A stretch of DNA of 64,000 bases from G963422705 sp963422705 (GTDB taxonomy: Bacteria; Poribacteria; WGA-4E; WGA-3G), in assembly GCA_963422705.1 (NCBI GenBank), contig OY730443.1:2542001-2606000 (forward strand), in the 5' to 3' direction. Both the position numbers and the translations under genes were made by a program. Below are positions 1 to 7,218 of the stretch, one piece after another. The notes under the pieces were generated by a model, which saw nothing but the letters and a program-made list of their open reading frames with translations, was not told where the DNA came from and did not search any database. Position 1 is the stretch's first letter, and each line of letters opens with the position of its first letter.

Positions 1-1434
1 CACACCGTTATAAAATTGAGGTGCATACTGTGGAGAGAACCCCTCGCGCGGGAAAATGTCAAAAATTGGGTGTGTTCGCTGATATGCCCCAACCTGCTGT
101 GGTGTCGCCCATCTCAGCGGCGGCCCCATGGTTGCTGGGAAAACATTGCTGCGTTGATTGTAACTCTCTGTCCGGCTATGGCTGTTGACAAACGCGATAA
201 TCCCTTTTCCAGTGCGAATGCATGCGCGGAGCTGATTCTCAATCTGAGACGAAATCTTGGGAACATCCGCGAGAATGATAACGTCATAATCCTCAATCGG
301 GAAAGTCTCAAATTCAGCCGGGGTACATGGCGTTGGCAGAATGGTTGTACTATTGCCAGGATTTAACGCCAATGTTAAATACTGCGTTTGTTCACCCACA
401 CACAGCACTCGTATTTCACCCAGTGCATCCATAGCAAAATATCGCCGATTGTCGAGGTTCAGCCGGTCCGAGGTAAGTGTAAAATAGCCGGTATGTGTAC
501 CGGGCGTAGAAAAGGTATGTGTTAAGGTATGCCGGGCGATATGCCCCTGCGAATTTCGCCCTAAAAGCGATTCATCTGCTTCTGCAGAAAAGTTCATCGT
601 TCTTCGTTTTTGGCCCCCAATAAACAACGTCAGCGTACTCTGTTTTAAAGGCACCGCTGAATAATTCGCCGTACTCACATTTAATTCGAACGGTAAATTT
701 ACCCCAATGAGTTGATTCGAAAGGGAAATTTCTTCAATGTTTGTGTTATGCGTATCCTGTTTGGTAACAGGAAGGAGAAAAATACGTGCCCCGGAACGGT
801 TCGGGACGGATTTTAGATTCTTCCAACCATTCTGAGCGAAGTCAGAAATCAGATAGAGCTCCTTATTCAACTCCTTCGAATGAGCCAGGAGCTCGTGTGC
901 AAGTTCAAGACTCGGCGCTACGTTTGTCGTCTGGTAAGAGACTTCCGCCCCTTCAATTGATGTTATCACTTGACGAATATCTGGTGTCAGTTGACGGAAA
1001 AGAGGGCGCGCCGTATGGGACATTAAAATGAGAGCTGCACTATCACCCTGTTGAAGCGAACGCAAAACATCAATTCCCAGTGCCTTGCCCTTGTCAAACC
1101 AGGCGCCGTCAACGTCTTCATACCTCATACTATACGAATTGTCTATAATGATAACCACATCAGTTTTAGCACGGATTGTGGCAATCGGCAGCCCAAGTGT
1201 TAAAAATGGCCGGGCCAACGCAAGCGCAATCAGCATGATAATTAACACCCGTAAAAGTAGAATGAGCAGATTTTTGAGGTGGACGCGGCGAACGTTTTGG
1301 CGATGGGCAGCCACGAGAAACATGAGACTACTAAAATCTATCGTTACAACGCGCCGACGGCTCCAGAGATGAATAATTAAGGGGATACTGGCAGCAAGAA
1401 GTCCGAAAAGAAAAAGTGGGTTGAGAAAAGCCAT
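1..1434 (-). CDS. BatA/VWA-domain membrane protein, partial (C-terminus beyond window)
   Basis: An open minus-strand frame runs from an ATG at 1434 to base 1 without a stop (478 codons seen). It opens with MAFLNPLFLFGLLAASIP, the typical N-terminus of the BatA/aerotolerance family (membrane segment followed by HLWSRRR). A second hydrophobic segment follows near residues 58-78. Next is a von Willebrand factor A domain with a MIDAS-like motif, D-N-S-Y-S, in VVIIIDNSYSMRY. Family knowledge: such proteins are membrane-anchored with a metal-binding VWA domain outside the membrane, often near MoxR ATPases, and their exact role is unsettled. It lies downstream of the transglutaminase gene on the same strand (gap 123 bases), a pairing common in Bat/transglutaminase clusters. 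The missing 3' end prevents any statement on length. Confidence 0.85.
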   Translation of the reverse strand, partial: MAFLNPLFLFGLLAASIPLIIHLWSRRRVVTIDFSSLMFLVAAHRQNVRRVHLKNLLILLLRVLIIMLIALALARPFLTLGLPIATIRAKTDVVIIIDNSYSMRYEDVDGAWFDKGKALGIDVLRSLQQGDSAALILMSHTARPLFRQLTPDIRQVITSIEGAEVSYQTTNVAPSLELAHELLAHSKELNKELYLISDFAQNGWKNLKSVPNRSGARIFLLPVTKQDTHNTNIEEISLSNQLIGVNLPFELNVSTANYSAVPLKQSTLTLFIGGQKRRTMNFSAEADESLLGRNSQGHIARHTLTHTFSTPGTHTGYFTLTSDRLNLDNRRYFAMDALGEIRVLCVGEQTQYLTLALNPGNSTTILPTPCTPAEFETFPIEDYDVIILADVPKISSQIENQLRACIRTGKGIIAFVNSHSRTESYNQRSNVFPATMGPPLRWATPQQVGAYQRTHPIFDIFPREGFSPQYAPQFYNGV

Positions 1435-1557
1435 ATTTGAATGTGAAACTGAATCTGTCTTTTTTGGAAGTATGTACGGGGCGCTAGCTGAACGCTATCC
1501 AAGAAATGCTGTCCTTTTGGAATTTTTAAAAAAGAGGTAAACCGCGCTCATTTCGGA

Positions 1558-3057
1558 TTATTCAATAACGACAATTTCAAGTTGGTTGAGCGTGCGGAAA
1601 ACATCTGTTGTGAATTCTATCAGGGTATCGGACTCAAAAGCGCTGCCGCCGAGTTGGATATGCGTCGCATCAGCGATAACCTGGTTATGCGTTGCATCCA
1701 TCTGCAACCACTTGCCCACGTAGACTTCGGGCCAAAAGTGGTAATAAAAGGCATTTCGCGAGAAGACAAGCCCCGAACAGATTCGCGCCGGAATCCCAAC
1801 CGAGCGCGCCAAGGCAATGAACAAAACCGTGTGCTCCGTGCAATCCCCAGTACCCGATTCTAGCGCTGTTAGCGAAGAATCGAAACCGCCACTTATTTTT
1901 TTATCGTGAATTGCAGTGTAAACCCATCGGCACAATTTCTCAGCCGCCCGAAAAGAATTGATTTCCCCCGCCAAGATTTCTGTGGCTTTTGCAAGAATAG
2001 CCGGGTGCGAAGATTGAATGTACGCACTCGAGGAAAGAAAGGGTTGAAATGCTGCATCCTGAATCGGTAAATTCGGGCAATTTTTAGCATCGACTGTTGG
2101 AATTTGAATTGAAAGAATTCCCGATTGTTCAGAGTTCAATTCCAATTTCTGTTGAGAATTAGACATGATGGTTTTGGCGATATTGCCTTGAGTCAGTTTC
2201 ACCGCTGCCACAAGATGTGCCGCGTTCGGTGCCGGCGGTTTGCCCGTGGAAATGATTCGGGTTCGTAAAAAAATGTCGAGTTCACCAATGCCACCTAAGG
2301 CACTCTCCTTATCAGTTTTCGTCGATATCAGTGAGAGCCCCATTAGCGGCGTCTCTGTCCGGTAAGTCACTTCCCCATCCGGAGAAATCCACATCCGCGT
2401 GGTAATGCCATCCATCATATCTAATGTCTGCTCAATGAGGTAAACCTGTTTTTCACCGGACTGATAGGTTAAAGTCTCTTCCCCTAACAGCCGCAGTTCT
2501 ACTTTGATAGGGTGAAGGAAGTCATAACTCAACATATGTAAAGTCTTTTTATCGCCAATTTTAAGGTGTCCCTGAGCAACTAGCGAATGCACGCCCATGA
2601 GTTCAGAAATCGTATCGGATGGAACGAGGATTTCGGAAGCCGTTGTTTCACCGTTAAGTGTTGTCTTAATGTAAGCAACATTTTCTACAATTTCTCCTTC
2701 TACCTGTTTTAAGCCGGTGGCATTAGAGGTTGAGCGGAAATGGCGAGGCATTGAATCAGAATCCGTGTACTCAACACGAGTAATTTCAATATGAGTGTCC
2801 TTCCCGAGCGCTTTAAAGCTCATCACGACATCCGTGCGGTTTCGGAGCATCATTTCTCCCTGATAATCTGCCTTCTCAACATAGGTATGTATATAGCCGA
2901 TTTTGGTGTTCATCAGGGAGAGGTTGTGCCAACTCTCTTGTGGGTGTTGTAGCATATTCTCAAAAGCATCTTGTTCGATTTTGTCTGCCGCACAGAACGT
3001 TGCTGCGACAAAAACAGATATGAGGTAGAGAGGGGGACAAAATCTGGCTAATATCAT
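1558..3057 (-). CDS. secreted transglutaminase-like protein
   Basis: About 499 residues. A signal peptide (MILARFCPPLYLISVFVAA, then Ala-rich cleavage region) is followed by a long beta-rich region. The C-terminal transglutaminase core shows GTGDCTEHT, YYHFWPEVYV and WLQMDATHN; the predicted catalytic triad is Cys406, His440 and Asp454. Family knowledge: these papain-fold enzymes hydrolyse or transfer acyl groups at Gln or peptide bonds; the substrate cannot be told here. The ATG at 3057 is preferred because AAGGAG lies nine bases upstream; a GTG at 3084 lacks such a site. A consensus promoter lies just upstream, so it probably starts a transcript that continues into the BatA/VWA gene. Confidence 0.85.
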   Translation of the reverse strand: MILARFCPPLYLISVFVAATFCAADKIEQDAFENMLQHPQESWHNLSLMNTKIGYIHTYVEKADYQGEMMLRNRTDVVMSFKALGKDTHIEITRVEYTDSDSMPRHFRSTSNATGLKQVEGEIVENVAYIKTTLNGETTASEILVPSDTISELMGVHSLVAQGHLKIGDKKTLHMLSYDFLHPIKVELRLLGEETLTYQSGEKQVYLIEQTLDMMDGITTRMWISPDGEVTYRTETPLMGLSLISTKTDKESALGGIGELDIFLRTRIISTGKPPAPNAAHLVAAVKLTQGNIAKTIMSNSQQKLELNSEQSGILSIQIPTVDAKNCPNLPIQDAAFQPFLSSSAYIQSSHPAILAKATEILAGEINSFRAAEKLCRWVYTAIHDKKISGGFDSSLTALESGTGDCTEHTVLFIALARSVGIPARICSGLVFSRNAFYYHFWPEVYVGKWLQMDATHNQVIADATHIQLGGSAFESDTLIEFTTDVFRTLNQLEIVVIE

Positions 3058-3120
3058 TTGGGATGACTCCTTATGGACAGACACATATGCCGGACGATGT
3101 TAACATTCGGTGACTGTTTA

Positions 3121-3149
3121 ATTATACCCAATCCACCTAGGAATGTCAA
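3121..3149 (-). promoter_or_regulatory. consensus sigma-70 promoter for the transglutaminase gene
   Basis: On the minus strand TTGACA (3149-3144) and TATAAT (3126-3121) are separated by 17 bases, a perfect match to the housekeeping consensus. Predicted transcription start near 3114, about 57 bases before the ATG at 3057. The -35 box overlaps the end of the methyltransferase gene. Confidence 0.75.
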
Positions 3150-3727
3150 CTTCTGTTCTTAGATGCCATTGCAACGGTATGCGTATGCCGCTGCTTAACC
3201 TTCCGGTAGTTGCCGAAAATGTCACGAAAATTCCGCTTGATAAATTCCCGAATTCCTGCAATGGTGACAACATAGAGGTGTCCGCCCGGGTTGAGATGCG
3301 CTTTTGCGTCGTGAAGGAAAATTCGAAAGAGCTCTTTACCAACATTGGCAGGCAAATTGGACACGATTAAATCAAATTTTATATCAGAGAGATGGCTGAA
3401 CCCGTTGCTTAAACGGACGTGACAATTCCGGAGCCCATTCTGTTCTACGTTTTTGCGCGCGTAGTCGACGGCGACGAAGTCTTTATCCACCATATAGACG
3501 GTAGCGTTGGCTGTACATTTTGCGATGGGTATACCGATGGCCCCGTATCCACACCCCAGATCAAGGCATGTATCGCCAGCGCGGAGTTGTAGATTTTCAA
3601 TGAGGAGACGTGTTCCCGCATCAATTCCTGTTGGTGAGAAAAGCCCCCACGTTGTCGTAAAAACCAGAGCAACCCCGAGACATTCAGCGTTAAATCTGAT
3701 TTCCCGTGAAGGTATCTCTATTGCCAT
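3146..3727 (-). CDS. class I SAM-dependent methyltransferase, RsmC/RlmG-like small domain
   Basis: 193 residues. The S-adenosylmethionine site is plain: DLGCGYGAIG at about residues 55-64, then an acidic residue after the second strand (VDKD). The SNLPAN motif at about 123-128 takes the place of the N-P-P-[YF/H] motif of N-methyltransferases. It resembles the 'MTS' domain of 16S/23S rRNA guanine-N2 methyltransferases, but is only the catalytic half of those two-domain enzymes and has Leu in place of the first Pro of NPP. Target unknown; rRNA is an inference. It is the last gene of a minus-strand series with the TPR/propeller lipoprotein. A short open frame without an obvious start ends inside its first codons (stop at 3718-3720), which would suit translational coupling if that frame is real. 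Confidence 0.8.
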   Translation of the reverse strand: MAIEIPSREIRFNAECLGVALVFTTTWGLFSPTGIDAGTRLLIENLQLRAGDTCLDLGCGYGAIGIPIAKCTANATVYMVDKDFVAVDYARKNVEQNGLRNCHVRLSNGFSHLSDIKFDLIVSNLPANVGKELFRIFLHDAKAHLNPGGHLYVVTIAGIREFIKRNFRDIFGNYRKVKQRHTHTVAMASKNRS

Positions 3728-3884
3728 TTTATGAGAACTCCGAGTGCTTCACCAGGGGAATTCCAGAGCAAGTCAAATGCAGCTTTCGCATCGGTATAGT
3801 AAAGCGGCGTTAAGAGTAACGTAGCTAAGAAGCTCCTGGCCAAAATTTTTAGATTATCCCGCCGCTGTGTGCCGATGCCTTCAA

Positions 3885-5270
3885 CTACTGTTGTAATCGT
3901 TGAACCAATTCTTTTCGCGTGACGGGTTCATCGAGCGACATGAGGTAGATATGGAAGGTATCACTTCTGTCGGAAACGTAAGCGAGGTAGCGTCCATCCG
4001 GCGAAAAAGCCGGCTGGATAGAGACACCGATGTCGCCAGTGATTCGCCGCTCATTCTTTCCATCAGCATCAACGAGATAAATCTCCATGTCACCATCCCG
4101 TGCCGAGACGTACGCAATCGTTTTTCCATCCGGCGAGACGGTTGGGTTGTAACAATCGTAACGGCTTGCATTCGGTATGAATAGGCGCTTTTCGTTTTTT
4201 CCATCAATATCTATCGTATAGAGCTGATTAACCTCATTCCTTGAGGAAACAAAAACGAGTCTCTGCCCCCCGGGAAAGAAAGCCGGACTCCCATCATCGG
4301 TTTCATTGTAAGTAATCCGTTTCGGGTGAATCTGCTCTGGTGCGATTTTCGAGAGTTCACTATCTGCTAAATCAAGCAGATATAATTCAAGGTTGCCGTC
4401 AGCGTTTGATTCGTAAACCACTTGATTTCCAGCCGGCGACGCACGCGGCACGCGCGCACCGAAACTTACCGGTAAGACAGGAATCGTTGTTTTACTGTGG
4501 ATGTGTGTTATGTTGAAACCGGCATAAATTGGGGTTGAGCCGCTACTTTGGATGACAACTTTCACCTCCCGGGATGACTTGGGTTCACTGCTATAAAACA
4601 AGTAGTTAGGTGTTTTGAGAAAAGCCGGGGAACTATCGTTAAAGTCTGTCGTAAAAGTTACACGCTTGCTGATACGTCCATTCAAATCCATCAGGTAGAC
4701 TTCGGCATTGTCCAGCCGGAAGGAGGAAAAAGCAATCTGTGTGCCGTTGAGTGAGAAGGTGGGCGAATAGTTGTCTGAGTCGCCTTGAGTCAGTTGCTTT
4801 ACCTTGTAAGTGTCCCCGACGAGTACAATCATTTCCCGCAAAACATCGGCGTCTGAGGTGCTGTGCAGGATAAGCCGTAGGAGGCGAAAGGCAGAATCTC
4901 TATCGCCGAATTTGAGGTATATGCGTGCTAAACTTAACCGTGCTTTAACCCGTTGCGTCGGTTGTGCTGCATAGAGTTGAGAGGCGAGGCGAAATTGTTC
5001 AATTGCGTCAGTATAGCGGGTGAGCCTGTCGTACGCCGTACCGAGCAACATTCGTGCGTCTGGATGTTCCGGCTCGGTTTTAATAAATACCTCAAGCGAA
5101 TCCACGGCGGCTTCTACCAGTCCGGCTTCAAGGAGTTTTTCACTTTTTTTGAGCGATTTCCCCGCGTCTTGGCAACCGATGACACAGATGGCACCGATAA
5201 GCAAAACGCTTATCAGGGGGTATCGAAGCAGCGGGTTCTGAGGCAATCGCATCCATAGTTTAGGGTTCAT
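3885..5270 (-). CDS. TPR plus TolB-like beta-propeller lipoprotein
   Basis: 461 residues. The N-terminus is a lipoprotein signal with lipobox VIGC (Cys33). Residues about 37-150 form TPR-like helices (EAAVDSLEVFIKTEPEHPDA; TDAIEQFRLAS). From about 160 there are repeated WD40-like PD40 motifs of the type SPDGKTIAYVS, SPDGRYLAYVS and PAFFPGGQRLVFVSS, as in TolB propellers. Family knowledge: such propellers bind protein partners in the periplasm; no enzymatic residues are seen. It probably acts as an envelope scaffold. It sits between a small membrane protein (30-base gap upstream) and the methyltransferase. Confidence 0.85.
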   Translation of the reverse strand: MNPKLWMRLPQNPLLRYPLISVLLIGAICVIGCQDAGKSLKKSEKLLEAGLVEAAVDSLEVFIKTEPEHPDARMLLGTAYDRLTRYTDAIEQFRLASQLYAAQPTQRVKARLSLARIYLKFGDRDSAFRLLRLILHSTSDADVLREMIVLVGDTYKVKQLTQGDSDNYSPTFSLNGTQIAFSSFRLDNAEVYLMDLNGRISKRVTFTTDFNDSSPAFLKTPNYLFYSSEPKSSREVKVVIQSSGSTPIYAGFNITHIHSKTTIPVLPVSFGARVPRASPAGNQVVYESNADGNLELYLLDLADSELSKIAPEQIHPKRITYNETDDGSPAFFPGGQRLVFVSSRNEVNQLYTIDIDGKNEKRLFIPNASRYDCYNPTVSPDGKTIAYVSARDGDMEIYLVDADGKNERRITGDIGVSIQPAFSPDGRYLAYVSDRSDTFHIYLMSLDEPVTRKELVQRLQQ

Positions 5271-5300
5271 CTCGGTATCAAAAACGGATTGGCTAACAGT

Positions 5301-5747
5301 CTACGTTTCAATCAAATTCCGTTTGCGAGGGTGTCGGTATTGACTGCGCCACGCATCACGAACGGCATAGAGCCAACAGAGCAATGCCTGTATCAATGCA
5401 CTGATTTTTAGCTTCCAAATGGGGCGGTAAAACAACTTTTCCCCGTCGTCGAACGTCCAGAGGTGGAACGCGTAGTGTGTATCTTCCTGTCTAACGGTGT
5501 CGAGACGGGACGTTTCACCTATCGTTTTGTTATGACTGCTTGGCGGGGCAGGGCCAGCCGCTGGTTTAAAACGGAGTAAATCGCGCCATTCCGTTACAGG
5601 AAGTGAATTGATATAGAAGATACCCGCCGCCGAAGCAAAAATGAAAAGGAGAACTGTGCCTTTCACAACGTGGTTCAAATAGAACTGCCCTAGCCCGGGA
5701 AGAATCGTTGATAAGAGGACGGCGAGGTAAGAGCGGGCTGAATTCAT
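5301..5747 (-). CDS. small multi-pass membrane protein, TM2/DUF5683-like
   Basis: About 148 residues from ATG 5747, which has AAGGA four bases upstream; a second ATG at 5780 overlaps the stop of the preceding gene and is an alternative. The N-terminal motif SYLAVLLSTILPGLGQFYLN resembles the PGLGQ(F/I)Y signature of small membrane proteins with TM2-type helices. A second hydrophobic segment follows, then a polar, Pro-rich loop and a third amphipathic segment near the C-terminus. Function unknown. It is coupled with the SMR-like transporter upstream and the TPR lipoprotein downstream. Confidence 0.7.
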   Translation of the reverse strand: MNSARSYLAVLLSTILPGLGQFYLNHVVKGTVLLFIFASAAGIFYINSLPVTEWRDLLRFKPAAGPAPPSSHNKTIGETSRLDTVRQEDTHYAFHLWTFDDGEKLFYRPIWKLKISALIQALLCWLYAVRDAWRSQYRHPRKRNLIET

Positions 5748-5770
5748 TGTATCCTTGTCCGTTTTAGCAG

Positions 5771-6142
5771 TTAGGTCCATTTGCCTTGTGCAACGAGGTA
5801 AACCCCGAGACAAATAATCAGCGCCCCAATCACGCGAACTTTGGGGATAGACTCCTTGAATATTATCCAGGAAAAGAGAATTGACAAAACATACCCTAAA
5901 CTCAGCATTGGATAGGCGATGCTGAGTCTAATCCGAGAGAGGATAACTAACCAAACGAGTGTCGTGAACCCGTATATAGCGAGGCCACTGAGGATATACG
6001 GATTTAAGAAGGCCTGCGTCAGTTTCGGCGCCAAATCTTGAGCTTGTTCCACGCGGCCGACGATGTTCATTCCCTGTTTGAATAGGATTTGTCCTATCAC
6101 TGTGAGTAAGACATTAAAAAATAACAAAAAAAAATCTTTCAT
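5771..6142 (-). CDS. small EamA/SMR-type transporter
   Basis: 123 residues from ATG 6142, the usual size of small multidrug resistance or ArnE-type half transporters. Four hydrophobic helices are evident: FFLLFFNVLLTVIGQILF, then the segments ILSGLAIYGFTTLVWLVIL, AYPMLSLGYVLSILFSWIIF and VIGALIICLGVYLVAQG. The arrangement (G-Q-x-L-F-K after helix 1, A-Y-P-M-L before helix 3, final L-G-V-Y-L-V) fits the DMT superfamily. Acts in the inner membrane, probably as a dimer; substrate unknown. A longer frame upstream exists (to 6235), but a promoter whose predicted start coincides with this ATG argues for the short form. Confidence 0.8.
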   Translation of the reverse strand: MKDFFLLFFNVLLTVIGQILFKQGMNIVGRVEQAQDLAPKLTQAFLNPYILSGLAIYGFTTLVWLVILSRIRLSIAYPMLSLGYVLSILFSWIIFKESIPKVRVIGALIICLGVYLVAQGKWT

Positions 6143-6148
6143 GAAATT

Positions 6149-6177
6149 ATGATACCACGAATAAAAGTTTTTTGCAA
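6149..6177 (-). promoter_or_regulatory. promoter giving a probably leaderless transcript
   Basis: Minus strand: TTGCAA (6177-6172), 17-base spacer, TATCAT (6154-6149). The usual start point seven bases downstream of the -10 box is base 6142, the A of the transporter ATG, so the mRNA would have no 5' leader. Confidence 0.55.
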
Positions 6178-6271
6178 TCTTTTTCTCCTTCATCTGCCTT
6201 GGGGGCTGAATCGTCTTAGAAAGATTGATAACCACATCAAAGATGCCCCCACAAACAGACGACTAAGTTCG

Positions 6272-6463
6272 TCAAATACTGCCAAGCGAAAGGTATTGGC
6301 ACGATTGTGCTTGGAGAATTTTAGCCCCGCGCAATCCAACTTCCTCCTGCACACTGCCTGTACCGATAACGGTGTTCGGATGTTCTTTCAGTCCTAAAAA
6401 GGCTTCAATTGTGTCAGCAATTGAAGTAATTCGATGGATTTTTGACGCATATTTGCTTTCCAC
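6272..6463 (-). pseudogene. remnant of an M42-family aminopeptidase
   Basis: A 63-codon minus-strand frame contains SVQEEVGLRGAK, the family M42 (glutamyl aminopeptidase/FrvX) signature in which the two Glu residues are the catalytic base and a metal ligand. After RGAK the family similarity stops and the frame ends soon after. The rest of the roughly 350-residue enzyme is absent. I read this as a decayed fragment. Confidence 0.6.
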
Positions 6464-6482
6464 TTCGCAATTGTGCTATAAT
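6453..6482 (+). promoter_or_regulatory. putative sigma-70 promoter before the Mod remnant
   Basis: TTGCTT (6453-6458), 18-base spacer, TATAAT (6477-6482). Predicted start near 6489, upstream of the methyltransferase remnant and, through it, the giant LRR gene. No closer promoter was seen for the LRR gene. Confidence 0.45.
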
Positions 6483-6667
6483 TTCCTAACATTATAGGGA
6501 TGTTCCTATTTTGAAACAACGTTTTAACGCCATGACTCTCACAGCATCCTCCGCAGAAAAGCGCGTATTGTCGAGACGTGACAAAAGCCAGATAGATTCA
6601 GTCTAATTTTACGTTTTATAGCAATGCCCTTGCGGAACAATGCCTAATTTGGAGAAAAAAAGCACTC

Positions 6668-7218
6668 ATGAAAACCGATAACGTTCAAAACAATACCGCG
6701 GTTCCAAGCAATGAGCGACTTCAGCAGCTCAAGGAACTCTTCCCTGAATGCATCTCTGAAGGTGTGTTTGATACTGAAAAACTCCCCAAAATACTTAACT
6801 TGAATAAAGTTGGAGGGGGGGGGTAAAAAGCGGTAAAACAGAGAGATATCGTTTCAATTGGGCCGGTAAACGCGAAGCGATGCATTTTCTCGGCATACCT
6901 ACCCAGGCTACCCTAAAGCCGTACCAGCACGAATCCCCGAATTTCAATGACACCTCAACTCTCGTCAGTGAAGAAAGTCGCTTCAGTGACGACGACAATT
7001 TAGAGGTATTAAAACGCCTCTACAACCCATATTTCGGACGCATAAAAGTTATCTACACCGCCCCGCCCTACAACACTCGCAAGGACTTTGTCTACCCTGA
7101 TAACTACGCGGCGCCGTTAGAGCCCTCCCTTCAATTGCCAGGCCAGAAAGATAGTAAAGGCAACCGACAAACGCGAGATGGCGCACAATCCTTCCTAAAA
7201 GGAGGCGCATCATGTTAA
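6668..7218 (+). pseudogene. truncated Mod-type DNA methyltransferase (type III R-M like), frameshifted
   Basis: The first frame (6668-6828) reads ERLQQLKELFPECISEGVFD, typical of the N-terminus of type III-like Mod enzymes. It ends in a tract of nine G at 6815-6823 followed by a stop. The second frame continues with RFNWAGKREAMHFL, DDDNLEVLKRLYNPYFGR and VIYTAPPYNTRKDFVYPDNY, the regions leading to and including motif IV (normally DPPYNTG). Two things make it inactive: the frame shift, which one extra G would repair, and APPY in place of DPPY. Homology ends near 7160 and the remaining catalytic and target-recognition parts are missing. The frame runs a few codons into the LRR gene. Confidence 0.75.
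6815..6823 (+). repeat. poly-G tract (9 G) at the Mod frame break
   Basis: Nine consecutive G. With nine the frame meets TAA directly; with ten (or seven) the upstream and downstream Mod frames join as one. Such tracts are classic slippage sites. Confidence 0.8.
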
